Part shown: positions 50,378 through 60,766 of the stretch, piece after piece | Layout: every line of letters begins with the position of its first letter | How positions within the stretch are numbered: position 1 is the first letter of the stretch | DNA from: CAWGYT01 sp963826795 | GTDB taxonomy: Bacteria; Planctomycetota; Planctomycetia; Pirellulales; Pirellulaceae | Reading direction: 5' to 3' | Assembly (NCBI GenBank): GCA_963826795.1 | Contig: CAWGYT010000016.1 | Location: forward strand, 59,300 to 123,299 | Length of the DNA: 64,000 bases | Position numbers and translations under genes: made by a program | The notes under the pieces: model-generated | Told to the model about the DNA's origin: nothing | Database searches by the model: none | What the model saw: only the letters and a program-made list of their open reading frames with translations

Positions 50378-50494
50378 CCTCGGATTGCATGTTCCGTGGG
50401 AAATACGCGGGCTAGAGTTACGTCAGACTGTGTCGCGTCACGCACGCGGCCGACTGATTTACTCGACACTGGCATTGTTCCCGCGGAGCCCACC

Positions 50495-51016
50495 ATGGCC
50501 CAATTCAAGCGAAAGCGCTTGGTCATCGAGCCGACGATTCAGTACTCGCTGGTCAGGCAGTTGATTTTTCAGTGGACGCTCCACCTGGTCGCCACCCTGT
50601 TGTTGCTCGCCATGCTCCAGGTGCTGCTGGGCGGCTTCTTTCAGCCCTGGCAGTATCACGTCGGACGAATTGGCCCGACGCTCGCCTCACTCGCGATCGC
50701 CATGTGCTTCCTGTTGCCCGTGTTTATTCTCAGTTCGCTGAAGCTGAGTAATCGTTTTGCGGGACCGATACATCGATTTCGGCGCGAATTGCGGCGACTG
50801 GCCGAAGGCGCTAGCTATCAGGAGCTGAAGTTTCGCGAAAACGACTACTGGCAGGAGATGGGCGACGAGCTGGACGCGGCCATGGACGCCTTGCGAGCCC
50901 AGATGGTGAAGGAAATCGCGGCCTCGTCGACTCCCACCGCTCGTTCCGGCATCGTCTTTTCCAGCGACGACCCCCAGGTGATCCAAAACTCGTCTCAACC
51001 CTCATCAGACCAATAA
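50495..51016 (+). CDS. small membrane protein with HAMP-like segment
   Basis: A 173-residue protein with two transmembrane helices (LVATLLLLAMLQVLLGGFF and LASLAIAMCFLLPVFILSSLKLS). A HAMP-like region follows (NRFAGPIHRFRRELRRLAEGASYQELKFRENDYWQEMGDELDAAMDALRAQ), with the typical P-x-x-x-F/L and acidic spacing, and then a Ser-rich tail. There is no kinase or signalling output domain. Such proteins often precede TadE/TadG genes in planctomycetes, as here. Role unknown; it may sense or organise the Tad pilus machinery. I take the ATG at 50495. Confidence 0.7.
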   Translation: MAQFKRKRLVIEPTIQYSLVRQLIFQWTLHLVATLLLLAMLQVLLGGFFQPWQYHVGRIGPTLASLAIAMCFLLPVFILSSLKLSNRFAGPIHRFRRELRRLAEGASYQELKFRENDYWQEMGDELDAAMDALRAQMVKEIAASSTPTARSGIVFSSDDPQVIQNSSQPSSDQ

Positions 51017-51057
51017 CCGGAAGCAGCTTGGCCCCAAGCCGCGAGTGCGAGCCTACC

Positions 51058-51477
51058 ATGCGAACCCGACGTCCTTGTTCCCGAAGTGTGCCTGAGCGCC
51101 CCCGGCAGGCACTCGCGACGGTCGAATTGGCGGTCTGCTTGCCCGTCATTATCTTGATCGTCTTTGCATCGATTGAGGCCTGCAGCATGGTGTTCTTGCA
51201 ACAGGCCCTCCAAACCACGGCCTACGAGACGGGTCGTTTCGCGGTCGCCCCCCGCTCGACCACCGCGGCTGCTCTGGCCCGTGGTGATCAGGTTCTGGCC
51301 GACCGCAACGTGCAGGGCGCCGAGATTTCACTCGACCCGGTCAACATGGAAGCCACCGATCGAGGCAACCCCGTGGTCATCCGTGTCGAGGCGCCTTTGG
51401 ACGAGAATCGGCTATTTCCCGCGTTCTTCTTCGGCGGCCAACAGTTGGCGGCCGAGGTCACGATGTTGCGCGAGTGA
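51058..51477 (+). CDS. TadE-like pilus assembly protein
   Basis: A 139-residue protein. RQALATVELAVCLPVIILIVFASIEACSMVFLQQALQTTAYETGRFAV is the TadE hallmark: a short basic leader, the ATVE processing site and one hydrophobic helix. The C-terminal part is a small extracytoplasmic beta domain. TadE-type pseudopilins are processed by a prepilin peptidase (not in this window) and act with Tad/Flp pili or related secretion systems. It is 41 bp after the HAMP-like gene and 18 bp before the vWA gene, one operon. Confidence 0.82.
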   Translation: MRTRRPCSRSVPERPRQALATVELAVCLPVIILIVFASIEACSMVFLQQALQTTAYETGRFAVAPRSTTAAALARGDQVLADRNVQGAEISLDPVNMEATDRGNPVVIRVEAPLDENRLFPAFFFGGQQLAAEVTMLRE

Positions 51478-51495
51478 GAGACGACTGAAACCGAG

Positions 51496-52617
51496 ATGGA
51501 GTTGATCCCGTTTATCCCAATCATGCGTTCCACCGAGCGTGCAGTGAGCCCCATGCCAAAACCCGTCACCTGCTCTCAGGCATTTCCGCCGCGGCGAATG
51601 CGGCTTGCGTCGCGTCACCGCCGAGGTGCGATGGTCGTCTTGGTCGCGGTCCTGATGGTCGCGTTCATGATTACCGTGATTTTTTCCGTCGATGTCGCGT
51701 ACATGCACCTGGTCAACACACAGCTGCGTTCCGCCACCGATGCCGCCGCCAAGGCCGCCGTGGAAACCCTGACACGAACCGAAAACGTGGCAGCGGCACG
51801 ACAGGCCGCCCAGGAAATTGCCGCCGCCAACTTGGTCGCCGGCCGTCCCCTTGAACTGGATCCGGCCGACATCGAGTTCGGACGGGCGGACACCAGCCGA
51901 GCCGATGACCGGATCGTGTTCGTGGAAGGGGGCGCGCCGCTCAGCGCCGCGCGAATTAACGGACGCCGAACCGACGATTCACCTTCTGGCAGTGTGCGGC
52001 TGTTCTTCGCCGGACTGTTGGGAAGACCTCGTTTCGAAACCTCGCTGTCCGCCACCGCGTCGCGTCGCGATCGTGACCTTTGTCTGGTGGTTGACCGATC
52101 CGGTTCGATGGCGGGCACCAAGATTCGTGACCTGAAAGATGCCGTGACGATCTTTCTGAACGCGCTAGGCGAAACTCCTCAGGACGAGGAAGTTGGCCTG
52201 GCGTCGTACAGCAGTGACGCCACGCTCGATCATCAATTGACCGAAGACCTCTCCCTGATTGACGCCACGATGCGCGGACTGAATGCCCAAGGCATGACGA
52301 ACATCGGGGGTGGCATCGACGTGGGACGTGCAATTCTCAACAACGGGCGCAACTCGCAGTTTGTCGAGAAAACGATGATCGTGATGACCGATGGAATTCA
52401 CAATACAGGTACGGATCCGATTGGGGCCGCTGACCGAACGAACCGCGATGGAATCGTGATTCACGCGATTACGTTCGGCAACAACGCCGACCAGAATCGG
52501 ATGCGCCGCGTCGCAACCATCACCGGAGGCACGTACAATCACGCGCCGAACGGAACCGCACTGAAGCGCATCTATCGCGAGATCGCCCTGACCCTGCAAA
52601 CTCAGCTGACGGACTAA
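51496..52617 (+). CDS. TadG-like protein with von Willebrand factor A domain
   Basis: A 373-residue protein. A membrane helix RRGAMVVLVAVLMVAFMITVIFSVDVAYMHLVNTQLRSATDAAAKAAVE matches the Tad-G/TadE-like N-terminal domain. The vWA domain has the MIDAS site DLCLVVDRSGSM, then GLASYSSDA, GMTNIGGGIDVGRAIL and MIVMTDGIHNTG, all conserved. It probably binds a metal-dependent ligand outside the membrane as part of a Tad-type apparatus. It is the last complete planctomycete gene of the window. Confidence 0.85.
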   Translation: MELIPFIPIMRSTERAVSPMPKPVTCSQAFPPRRMRLASRHRRGAMVVLVAVLMVAFMITVIFSVDVAYMHLVNTQLRSATDAAAKAAVETLTRTENVAAARQAAQEIAAANLVAGRPLELDPADIEFGRADTSRADDRIVFVEGGAPLSAARINGRRTDDSPSGSVRLFFAGLLGRPRFETSLSATASRRDRDLCLVVDRSGSMAGTKIRDLKDAVTIFLNALGETPQDEEVGLASYSSDATLDHQLTEDLSLIDATMRGLNAQGMTNIGGGIDVGRAILNNGRNSQFVEKTMIVMTDGIHNTGTDPIGAADRTNRDGIVIHAITFGNNADQNRMRRVATITGGTYNHAPNGTALKRIYREIALTLQTQLTD

Positions 52618-52700
52618 ATCGACCCAAGGCAATCCGAGGCGCTGCCTTCACACCTCACCCCTTCACTCAATGTCATTCATCATGCGATCCAACTCCGCTC
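52618..52700. other. junction between planctomycete and actinobacterial sequence
   Basis: Left of here gene content is planctomycete, right of here actinobacterial, and frameshift density jumps. The changeover lies between the stop of the vWA gene (52617) and the ABC-transporter fragment. No transposase, integrase, tRNA or direct repeat marks it. I interpret it as an assembly join. The exact base cannot be read from sequence alone. Confidence 0.6.
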
Positions 52701-52773
52701 GTGCCCGTCGCCGCCCCGAGCGCTTCAGTCTCGAAGACGTGTTCCTCGAACTCACTCGCTCAGTCAGCGACTG
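52683..52773 (+). pseudogene. C-terminal fragment of an ABC-2 exporter ATPase
   Basis: The frame ends RPERFSLEDVFLELTRSVSD, the usual C terminus of ABC-2-type exporter ATPases (SLEDVFLxLT). The nucleotide-binding part is absent because the upstream sequence belongs to another organism. It is followed at once by the matching permease gene. The small size lowers certainty, but order and motif agree. Confidence 0.6.
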
Positions 52774-52814
52774 AGGACGCCGAGGTCGTCCAATTCCCGC
52801 AGATCGAGGAGGTC

Positions 52815-53648
52815 GTGGCGCGAACCTCCTGCTCACCGAGATGCGGCGGGCGATGAACCCGCCGAGCAGTACGAGCACTCATCGCGATCCGCGGCCTGGT
52901 CGGCTGCGGCGCTGCCGGCGTCATCAGCTATTTCGGGTTCGTCGGCAAGACGCTGACGAAACTCCGATCCGATGACGAAGGCAGCCCGGCGTTGATGACG
53001 GATTGGTGGATCGCGGATTCGAATGAGAGGGTTCTTCTCGCGATCGCTACGTTCTTTCTCTTCCTTGGCGCGTTCTTCGGTGGCGCGACGGTGGTGGGTG
53101 GTGAGCGGCGCGCCTGCACCGTGACCACGGTGTTGACCTGGGAACCGCGTACGCCTCCGCCTCCACACAGCTCGCACGTCCAGCGCAGCCATCCTCTCGT
53201 TCGTCATCTCGTTCGGCTTCCAGGTGTCGTTCCTCGTGTCTGCCTTGCCGCGTCTTCTTCAACGGCACGACAGAAGGGGCCGATCTCTCGTATTGGTCGG
53301 CGCTGATGATCGTGATGATCCGCACGTCGCTGCTCAGCGCCGGAGCAGCGGTGCTCGCCATTGCCTTGGCCACCGTCGGGCGCAACACCTCATTCGCGTG
53401 CTTATCGCGATGTTCACCTGGCTGATCGTCGTCGAGGGGCTGATCAGCGCGCCGAGACTCTCGCTGTCCGAGTGGCTCTGGGCGGAGAACATCGGAACGG
53501 TGATGAGGTGGGCGCAACTCGACGAGCCGGGCATGTCGCGCGGCCCGGTGATGGCCAGTGCGACGCTGATCCGCGACCTGCGCGACTATCGTGGGACTCG
53601 CTGCCGGCGTTCTTTCAGCGGCGAGACATCGCGGCGGCGGCAACATGA
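52815..53648 (+). pseudogene. ABC-2-type transporter permease, multiply frameshifted
   Basis: Pieces in several frames make one permease. They are ANLLLTEMRRAM, then LIAIRGLVGCGAAGVISYFGFVGKTLTKL...MTDWWIADSNERVLLAIATFFLFLGAFFGGATVVGGE...TVTTVLTWEPR, then VSFLVSALP, VLIAMFTWLIVVEGLIS...LSEWLWAENIGTVMRWAQLDEPG and a final VGLAAGV-like helix before QRRDIAAAAT. The GG(E)xxxxTVTTVLTWEPR stretch is typical of actinobacterial ABC-2 permeases. At least three frame changes occur, which points to poor sequence quality. It would export a drug or lipid with the ATPase fragment upstream. Confidence 0.6.
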
Positions 53649-53843
53649 CGTGTCCAACCGAACATGACACGAAGAACAGGATGAGGTCAAGCGTCGTTGC
53701 CCGCCAACGGTCCCGGTGCATCAGCGGTGAAGGGCGCCGACCGCCCGGTCGAAACCGGCTGGAGCCCGAGCGACGATCGCAGGCACGAACGCCCGGCGCC
53801 CGCCCGTCGCCGGCACACGGCTCAGGAAGTACGGTCGTGTCAC

Positions 53844-54509
53844 ATGGGCGAGAGGGCCGAGGCTGCGGCCACGGCCTGGATGACTGGTGATGTTCGTCCT
53901 CGGCCCGGCCGGTTGGTGGCATCGATGGCTCCCACGGCGACGTTTCTGGCGGTTGATCTCTGGGCGAGTGTCGTGGTGGCCATCGTGGCGTCGAGTGTCG
54001 TTGCGGCGGTGCTCGTGGTCGAGCGGCACTGGAGAGGAGTCCGCATCGGATGGGTCCTGCCCGCGACGCTTGGCTATGTCGTCGTGCGGGGGTTGGCCAG
54101 CGTCGCCACACGTTCCGACGACGTCTACTTCGGGTTCGGAGTCGCCGCGAGCGCCGCCTTTGCGGTTGCGGTCGTTGCAACGGCGTTCACGCGGTCACCG
54201 ATCGCGGTCCACGTCATCCCGTACGTCAAGAACTACGACTCCGGCGTCGTGCGCGACCCCCGGTATCGCCGGGTGGCTGCCCATGTCACGGCGGCATGGG
54301 GGATCTGTGAGCTCGGGATCTCGTTGTGGGAGGCGTCGCACCTGCGTGAAACGTCGTCGGCGGAGTTCGGCGCGACGCGCTCGTTCGTCGGATGGCCGAT
54401 CATGGCGTTCGTCGTGTTCTGGCTCATCTTCTACGTACGTGCGCGGCTCGATCCTGTCGAACACCGGTTGAGAAGCAACGTGGCGTACGACTCCTCCGTT
54501 GGTGGTTGA
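53844..54509 (+). CDS. membrane protein, possibly DUF3159-like
   Basis: A 221-residue protein with about five helices: TFLAVDLWASVVVAIVASSVVAAVLVV, GWVLPATLGYVVVRGLAS, FGVAASAAFAVAVVATAFT, and a C-terminal VGWPIMAFVVFWLIFYVRARLDPVEHRL. The helix pattern and the short charged connections resemble the actinobacterial DUF3159/septation-protein-A-like family, but I cannot confirm this. The frame is intact, unlike its neighbours. Function unknown. Confidence 0.5.
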   Translation: MGERAEAAATAWMTGDVRPRPGRLVASMAPTATFLAVDLWASVVVAIVASSVVAAVLVVERHWRGVRIGWVLPATLGYVVVRGLASVATRSDDVYFGFGVAASAAFAVAVVATAFTRSPIAVHVIPYVKNYDSGVVRDPRYRRVAAHVTAAWGICELGISLWEASHLRETSSAEFGATRSFVGWPIMAFVVFWLIFYVRARLDPVEHRLRSNVAYDSSVGG

Positions 54510-54601
54510 GTCTCGACCGCGCGCCTGCTCTTAACAGTTCCTCCGGTTCCAGTGGCGGTGGTGTCCGACGGCGACGCGCGACGGGCGTTGTATGGTCGGA
54601 G

Positions 54602-55744
54602 ATGGCGTGTCTCGTGACGTCGACGCCGGGAACCGGCCGATCGGCATCCGGTGGTACCTCTTGCGAGGGAACTCGTGGCCGCGGGGCACGAGGTCGTGTG
54701 GGCGACGGCGGCCTCCTCCTGTGGGAAGGTTGTAGATTTCGGTGTTTCGGTGGTGTCCAGTGGGCTGGATCCCGATGTGAGGCGTTTGATGCTGCTCGAT
54801 CGGCTTGCCCACGTCGGTGATCTGCCACCTCGCGAACGTCGCGCCGTCCAGTTGCCAATTGTCTTCGGTGAGGTCGCGGCCCCTGCGATGCGGGAAGGTC
54901 TCGGCGAGGTGTTCGCAGTCGTCAAGCCCGATCTCGTGATCCACGAGTTCGCTGAGCTGGCTGCGGCGCCGATGGCCAGAGCGCGTGGGATCGCCTGTGT
55001 CTGTGTCGGGTTCAGCAATGCGATCTCCGATTCGGTGCAGACTGCTGTGGAGGCAAGTGTCGCTCCGGTCTGGGAACTCGAGGGGCTGCAGGGTGAGCAC
55101 CGAGATCTATGAACGGCGATCTCCTGCTGCACCCGTTCCTGAGCACATTCGACACCCCACGCTCCGATGTGCGGTCGGCTCCCGATGAGGCCGATGTCAT
55201 TCGACGGGGCATCACTCTCGCCACGGCCAGAGCGGGCCGATTCGTTCGGCAAGGATCGTCCCGGCGTGTACGTACATTTGGGACGAGGTGAGCCCGCGTG
55301 CGCCTGGCTGGCCTTCGAGGCGTTGTCGGATCTTGACGTGGACGTCGTGGCAACCGTCGGGAGCCAACTCGATCCGGCGGCCGCCTGGTCCATCGGGACC
55401 GAATGTTCGAGTGGGACGGTACGCTTCCGCAAGAGCTTCGTATTGATCGAGTGGACGTTGTTGTCCTTCACACCGGCGGGAACGGTCATCGACGCCGCGA
55501 CCGGTAGGAGCAGTCCAGCTCGCGGCCACCCGATCGCGGCCGATCAGTGGGGACAACGCCGACTTGCTGTCCGACGCGAACGTCGGAGTTGTCCTCGAAC
55601 CAGGAGAACGCGACGCTGACGACGATTCGCCTGTCGATCCAGCGACTCCTCGACGACGAGACCATGCGTTCGAGCTGCCGAGGTCCTGTGCGACCACTTC
55701 GCCTCGATGCCTCACCCGCTCAGATATCGTGGCGCACTATCTGA
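54602..55744 (+). pseudogene. MGT-type UDP-glycosyltransferase (GT1 family), multiply frameshifted
   Basis: Fragments assemble into a macrolide-type glycosyltransferase. MACLVTSTPGTG is followed by VVPLARELVAAGHEVVWATAASS, the N-terminal Rossmann half. Then come KPDLVIHEFAELAAAPMARARGIACVCVGFSN, GDLLLHPFLSTFDTP, RPGVYVHLG, LSDLDVDVVATVGSQLDPAA, a stretch reading GTVxDAA...AADQWG in mixed frames, and ADANVGVVLEPGERDADD, the C-terminal nucleotide-sugar half. At least five frame changes are needed. It would glucosylate a small hydrophobic acceptor. Confidence 0.7.
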
Positions 55745-55799
55745 CCAACTGGTCTGAATTGAGGGTCTCCTCGGCCAGGCAGGCGGACCGCCGATCCGA

Positions 55800-56494
55800 T
55801 CAGTCGGCAGCCATTGCGAGCCGTTCGACGAGTTCGGCCCGCGTGATCGATGCGTGGGAGCGCAGCGATCTCGTCTGACGATCTCACCGTGTACCGCACT
55901 GAAGACGGACGTGCCGACTGACGTGGCGTACACCGCCTGCATGACCGCCTCGACGAGGGCGACCGGGACGGCGATCCGCCAGAAGGTCGAGTCGGACCCC
56001 GTCGGCATGCCGAGCACCACGCGATGTATTCGGCGATCGGTTACGTGGACAGAGCGAGCTCGACGACAACACGGCGATCGTGGTGGTAGAACCCTGAGCG
56101 CGTCCGGCATCGCGACGTTGGTGTCCTCGGGGTAGCGCACGAGCAGGTCGGCACCGATCGCGGCCGCGGCCGTAGCAGCGGGACTGCCCAGCCGATGACC
56201 CGGGCCGCGTCCTTCCCGGCGCCCGGGCCCACCATCGCGAAGTCGAGGTGCCTTGCAGGGTGCCATGGCGATGGCGCCGACAATGGCGACGCCGGCCATC
56301 ACCCCGACTGGGGAGAGCGCACCGAAGAACGGCTCGAAAATCGACCGATCGACTCGCACCTGCCATGTCGTCAAGGCGACCGCCGCGATCGTGGTCGCCA
56401 GCACGGATCTACTTCCGTCCAGCCGAGTCTCGACGTCACGCCATCGAGTTGACAGGCGCAAGTGTCGTGCCGCCAGGGTCGGATGGCAGAGCAT
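55800..56494 (-). pseudogene. unidentified membrane protein, frameshifted
   Basis: Minus-strand remnants include SRSVLATTIAAVALTTWQVRVD, FEPFFGALSPVGVMAGVAIVGAIAMAP, IGADLLVRYPEDTNVAMPDALRVL, VTDRRIHRVVLGMPTGSD, VPVALVEAVMQAVYATSVGTSVFSAVHGEIV and, in another frame, SLRSHASITRAELVERLAMAAD with a stop at 55800. The pieces suggest a protein of about 230 residues with two membrane helices, divergent from the malic enzyme gene. I do not recognise the family. Confidence 0.4.
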
Positions 56495-56555
56495 CCACGT
56501 TCACCCCACCGGTTCTCGGCGTTCTCGACCGTCCCGTGCCCCGTACGGTGGGGCC

Positions 56556-58221
56556 ATGGCATCTCGCGGACGAGCGCTCCTGATGGATCGGTACGTGAAC
56601 AAGGGCACCGCGTTCTCGGCGTTCGAGCGTGAGCGACTCGGGCTCGACGGTCTGCTGCCGCCGGTCGTCGAAGACCTCGACACGCAGCTACGGCGTGTCG
56701 AACTCGAGTACGAGGCGAATCGGACCGATCTGGGTCGCCACGTCTTCCTCCGGGCGTTGCAGGATCGCAACTCGGTGTTGTTCTACGCGTTCGTCGAGCG
56801 GCACCTGGCCGACCTGTTGCCGATCGTGTACACGCCGACGGTCGGGCTGGCCTGTCAGCAGTGGTCGCGGATCTATCGCCGGCGAGCGCGGGTTGTTCCT
56901 GTCCTGGCCGCAGCGTGATCGGGTCGGGGAGCTGCTCGACAACGCCGTCGGCGACCTCGAGGTCGACGTGGTGGTCGTGACCGACGGAGAGAGGGTGCTC
57001 GGGCTGGGTGATCTCGGTATCGGCGGGATGGGGATCCCGGTCGGCAAGCTGGCGTTGTACACCGCTGCGGGTGGGCTCGATCCGGCCCGGACGCTGCCGG
57101 TGATGCTCGACGTCGGCACCGACAACGATGCGCTGCTGTCGGATCCGCTCTACCTCGGCTGGCGACACCAGCGCGTTCGCGGTGCGGAGTACGACGAACT
57201 CGTCGACGCCTTCGTCGATGCACTCGCCAAGCGACTGCCCGGCGTGATGCTGCAGTGGGAGGATTTCGCCCAGGTGCACGCGAACCGCCTCCTGGAGCGC
57301 CATCGCGATCGCATCTGCTCGTTCAACGACGACATCCAGGGCACCGCGGCGGTGACGGTGGCGTCGATCGTCGCGGGCCTCGGGATCGCGGCCACACCGA
57401 TCGATGAGCTGCGCCTGGTCGTGGTCGGGGCGGGCTCGGCGGGCACCGGGATCGCCGGCCAGGCCGTGCGAGCGATGGTCACAGCGGGCGTGTCAGAGGA
57501 CGATGCCCGTCGGCGATGCTGGCTGGTCGACCGCGACGGTCTGCTCCACGACCGGATGCGGGGCCTGGCGTCGTTCCAGCAGCCGTTCGTCCGGTCGTGG
57601 GACGAGATCGCCGACTGGGACGACGATGGCGATGGTGTCGTCGAGATGCTCGACGTCGTCCGTCGCGTCGGCCCCCACGCCCTCGTGGGCGTCACCGGGC
57701 AGCCCGGGCTCTTCACCGAGGAGATCGTCCGAGCTCAGGCCGCGCAGGTCGAGCGGCCGATCGTGCTCCCGCTGTCGAACCCGACACCGCGGGCCGAGGC
57801 GATCCCGGCCGACGTGCTCGCCTGGACCGACGGTGCGGCGCTCGTCGGTACCGGCAGCCCATTCGACCCGGTCGAGGTCGCCGGCCGAACGGTGCCGATC
57901 GCCCAGGTCAACAACGTGTACGTCTTCCCCGGCATCGGACTCGGTGTGGTTGCCGTCACAGCTCGGGCGGTCTCTGACGAGATGCTCACGGCGGCGGCGA
58001 CCGAGATCGGACGCCTCGCCGCAGAAGATGCCGGCGGGCGCCTCCTCCCGCCGGTCACCGAGAGCCGGCACGTCGCCCGCCATGTCGCATTCGCCGTCGC
58101 CCGAACGGCCGTCGACCAGGGCCTGGCGGCTCCGATGACCGGCGACGAGATCAGGGCGCGCATCGACGAGGTGAGCTGGCATCCGGTGTACCGATACCCC
58201 GACGCGGACGACGCCGGCTGA
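56556..58221 (+). CDS. NAD-dependent malic enzyme (frameshifted)
   Basis: Converts malate to pyruvate and CO2 with reduction of NAD(P)+. ASRGRALLMDRYVNKGTAFSAFERERLGLDGLLPP and LLPIVYTPTVGLACQQWSRIYRR form the N terminus with the catalytic Tyr. After a frame change at 56886-56890 (GAGCGCGGG; one CG gives RARGLFLSW) come GLGDLGIGGMGIPVGKL, VMLDVGTDN, FEDF-like QWEDFAQVHANRLL, CSFNDDIQGTAAVTVA and VVVGAGSAGTGIA (NAD-binding). The repaired length is about 555 residues, as in the large (SfcA-like) class. The start at 56556 is preferred because RGRALL belongs to the family N terminus. It converges with PEP synthase. Confidence 0.88.
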
Positions 58222-58241
58222 CGGCGTCGCTTGCCGCCCGA

Positions 58242-60713
58242 TCAGCTCGTGGCGCTGACGGCCCGTTCTCCAGGTCGCCAGGTCGGCTTCGAGCGCCAGG
58301 ATCGACAGTGTGGTGCTGATCACGGCGTCGGGGTTGAGGCTGATGGCGTCGATGCCCTGCTCGACCAGGAACCGCGCGATCTCGGGCTAGTCCGACGGCG
58401 CCTGACCGCAGAAGCCCGAGTGTCGTCCGTTGCGTCGGCAGCCCTCGATCGCGAGTCGGAACAGCTCCATCACGCCCGGCTCGGCTTCGTCGAAGTCGAA
58501 GGCGACCATCTCGGAGTCGCGGTCGACGCCGAGGGCGAGTTGGGTGAGATCGTTCGACCCGATCGAGAAGCCGTCGAAGTGCTCCGCGAACGCATCGAGT
58601 GAGATCACGTTGTTCGGGATCTCGCACATGACGAAGATCTCGAGCCCGTTCTCGCCGCGACGCAGATCCGTTGCGCGGCCATCTCCTCGAGCACCGGTGC
58701 GCGCCTCGTCGACCCGCCGGCAGAACGGCACCATCGGCACGATGTTCGTCAGGCCCATGTCGTCTCGGACCCGCTTCATGCGCGGCACACTCCAGCGCGA
58801 AGCCGTCGCGATAGGCCTGGTGGGCGTAGCGACGCGCGCCGCGGAAGCCGAGCATCGGGTTGGCCTCGGTCGGGTTCGAACCAGCGACCGCCGAGCAGGG
58901 AGGCGTACTCGTTGGTCTTGAAGTCCGACAGACGCACGACGACCTGCTTCGGATAGAAGGCGGCGGCGATGGTCGCGATGCCTTCCGACAGTTGCTGGAC
59001 GAAGAAGTCGGCGGGACGCTCGTAGTCGGCGACGAGGTCGGGCGATCTCTGCGTCGCTCGTGCTCGTCGTCGACGCGCTCGGGGTGCAGCAACGCCATGG
59101 GATGGGCTCGGATGTGGTCGGCGATGATGAACTCCATCCGAGCCAGGCCGACGCCGTCGTTCGGGAGCGCCGCCGTCTTGAACGCGATGTCGGGATTGCC
59201 GACGTTGATCTGGATCTTCGTTCGTGGCCGCGGGATCTCTCCGACGTCGGTTCGTTCGATCGCTGAACGGCACCTGCCCTCGAGCACCTCGCCGACATCG
59301 CCGTCGGCGCACGACACGGTGACGACCTGGCCGGTGTGAAGGAGCGACGGTGGCGTTCGCCGGTGCCGACGACCGCTGGGATACCGACCTCGCGCGCGAC
59401 GATCGCAGCGTGGCACGTGCGCCCGCCACGGTTGGTGACGACGGCGGCCGATCGCTTCGAGCACGGGTTCCCAGTCGGGGTTGGTGGTTTCGGCGACGAG
59501 CACGTCGCCGGGCTGGACGTCGCGGAGCTCGGCGAGGGTGTTCACGACGCGCACCGGTGCCGGTGGCGATCCGCGATCCCCGACGGAGTGACCTGTTGCC
59601 AGGATCGTGCTGCGTGCCCTCGAGGTGGTAGATCTCGAGTTCGTTGATCGGTGCTGTGAGGCGACGGTCTCGGGCCGCGCCTGGACGATGTAGAGACTCG
59701 TCGTCGACGCCGTCCTTGGCCCATTCGAGGTCCATCGGTCGCGGCTCGCCGGCCGCAGCGGAGTAGTGATCCTCGATGATGATCGCCAGCCTTCGCCAGG
59801 GTGACGACCTCGTCGTCGCTGATGCAGTAGCGGCTCGCCTCGGCGTCGGCGACGGGATCGTTTCGCGTCATCGATCCGACGCCGCCGTCGCCGTAGACCA
59901 TCCGGAGCGCCTTCGCGCCGAGCTGCGGCGCAGCACGGTGTCGTGGCCGAGTCGCAGCGTCGGCTTGAAGACGTAGAACTCGTCCGGGTCGACGGCGCCC
60001 TGGACGACGTTCTCGCCGAGACCGTAGGCGCCGGTGATGTACACGACGTCGCGGAAGCCCGACTCGGTGTCGAGCGTGAAGATCACGCCGCTGCTGGCCA
60101 GGTCGGAGCGCACCATCTTCATGACCCCGACCGACTGCGCCACGTCGAACTGGCCGAAGCCGTGTTCGACCCGGTAGTGCGATGCCTCGATCGGTGAACA
60201 GGCTGGCGTAGCAGCGTCGGACGGCGTCGAGCAACGCATCGTCGCCGGCGACGTTCAGGAAGGTCTCATGCGCGCCGGCGAAGCTCGCCTCCGGGAGATC
60301 CTCGGCGGTCGCCGACGATCGAACCGCCAACGTCAGGTCCTCGCCGTACTCGGCCTTGAGGTGCGCGTACCCGGCCAGGATCTGCGACTGCGAGATCCTC
60401 GGGCAGGCCGGCCCGGTAGACGAGGTCTCGGGCCGCTGCTGCCCTCGTCTGCAGGTCGGTGACGTCCGACGGATCCAGCGTGTCGAGCAGCGCGTGCAGC
60501 TCGTCGAGCACACCGGCCGCCTCGATGGCGTACCGGTACGCGGGTGCCGTGATCGCGAACCCGTTCGGGCACCCGAACGCCCTGGGGCGTCAGCGACCGG
60601 TACATCTCGCCGAGCGAGGCGTTCTTCCCACCCACGAGGGGCACCTGGTCGATGCCGATCTCGGAGAAGGAGCGAACCATTCGTGGCGGGGCGATGATCT
60701 GTGTGTCGGTCAT
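58242..60713 (-). pseudogene. ppsA: phosphoenolpyruvate synthase (pyruvate, water dikinase), multiply frameshifted
   Basis: Pieces across all three minus-strand frames give, in order, MVRSFSEIGIDQVPLVGGKNASLGEM, LAVRSSATAEDLPEASFAGAHETFLNVAGDD, VKMVRSDL-like KMVRSDLASSGVIFTLDTESGF, GAYGLGENVVQGAVDPDEFYVFKP, DLEWAKDGV, TTNPDWEPV, the phosphohistidine motif GGRTCHAAIVARE (about 59411-59450), DFKTNEYASLLGG, FVMCEIPNNVI and SIGSNDLTQLALGVDRDS, then NPDAVISTTLSILALE. This is the full length of PpsA, about 820 codons. At least ten frame changes mean the sequence is poor. The enzyme makes PEP from pyruvate with ATP; beside malic enzyme it suggests a malate-pyruvate-PEP route. Confidence 0.85.
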
Positions 60714-60766
60714 GAGAGTTCTCCTGGACTCGATCCGAGCTGCCCGCCATCCATCTTCGAACTCTC

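Noticed and set aside
50203..50500. Open frames across the nested inverted repeat on both strands
   Set aside because: Their peptides (for example ENRYSQNRN) are mirror products of the palindrome, and the real downstream gene starts at 50495.
52600..52900. A genomic island boundary with horizontal transfer
   Set aside because: No integrase, transposase, tRNA or direct repeats are seen, and the right side begins inside a truncated gene, as expected for an assembly join.
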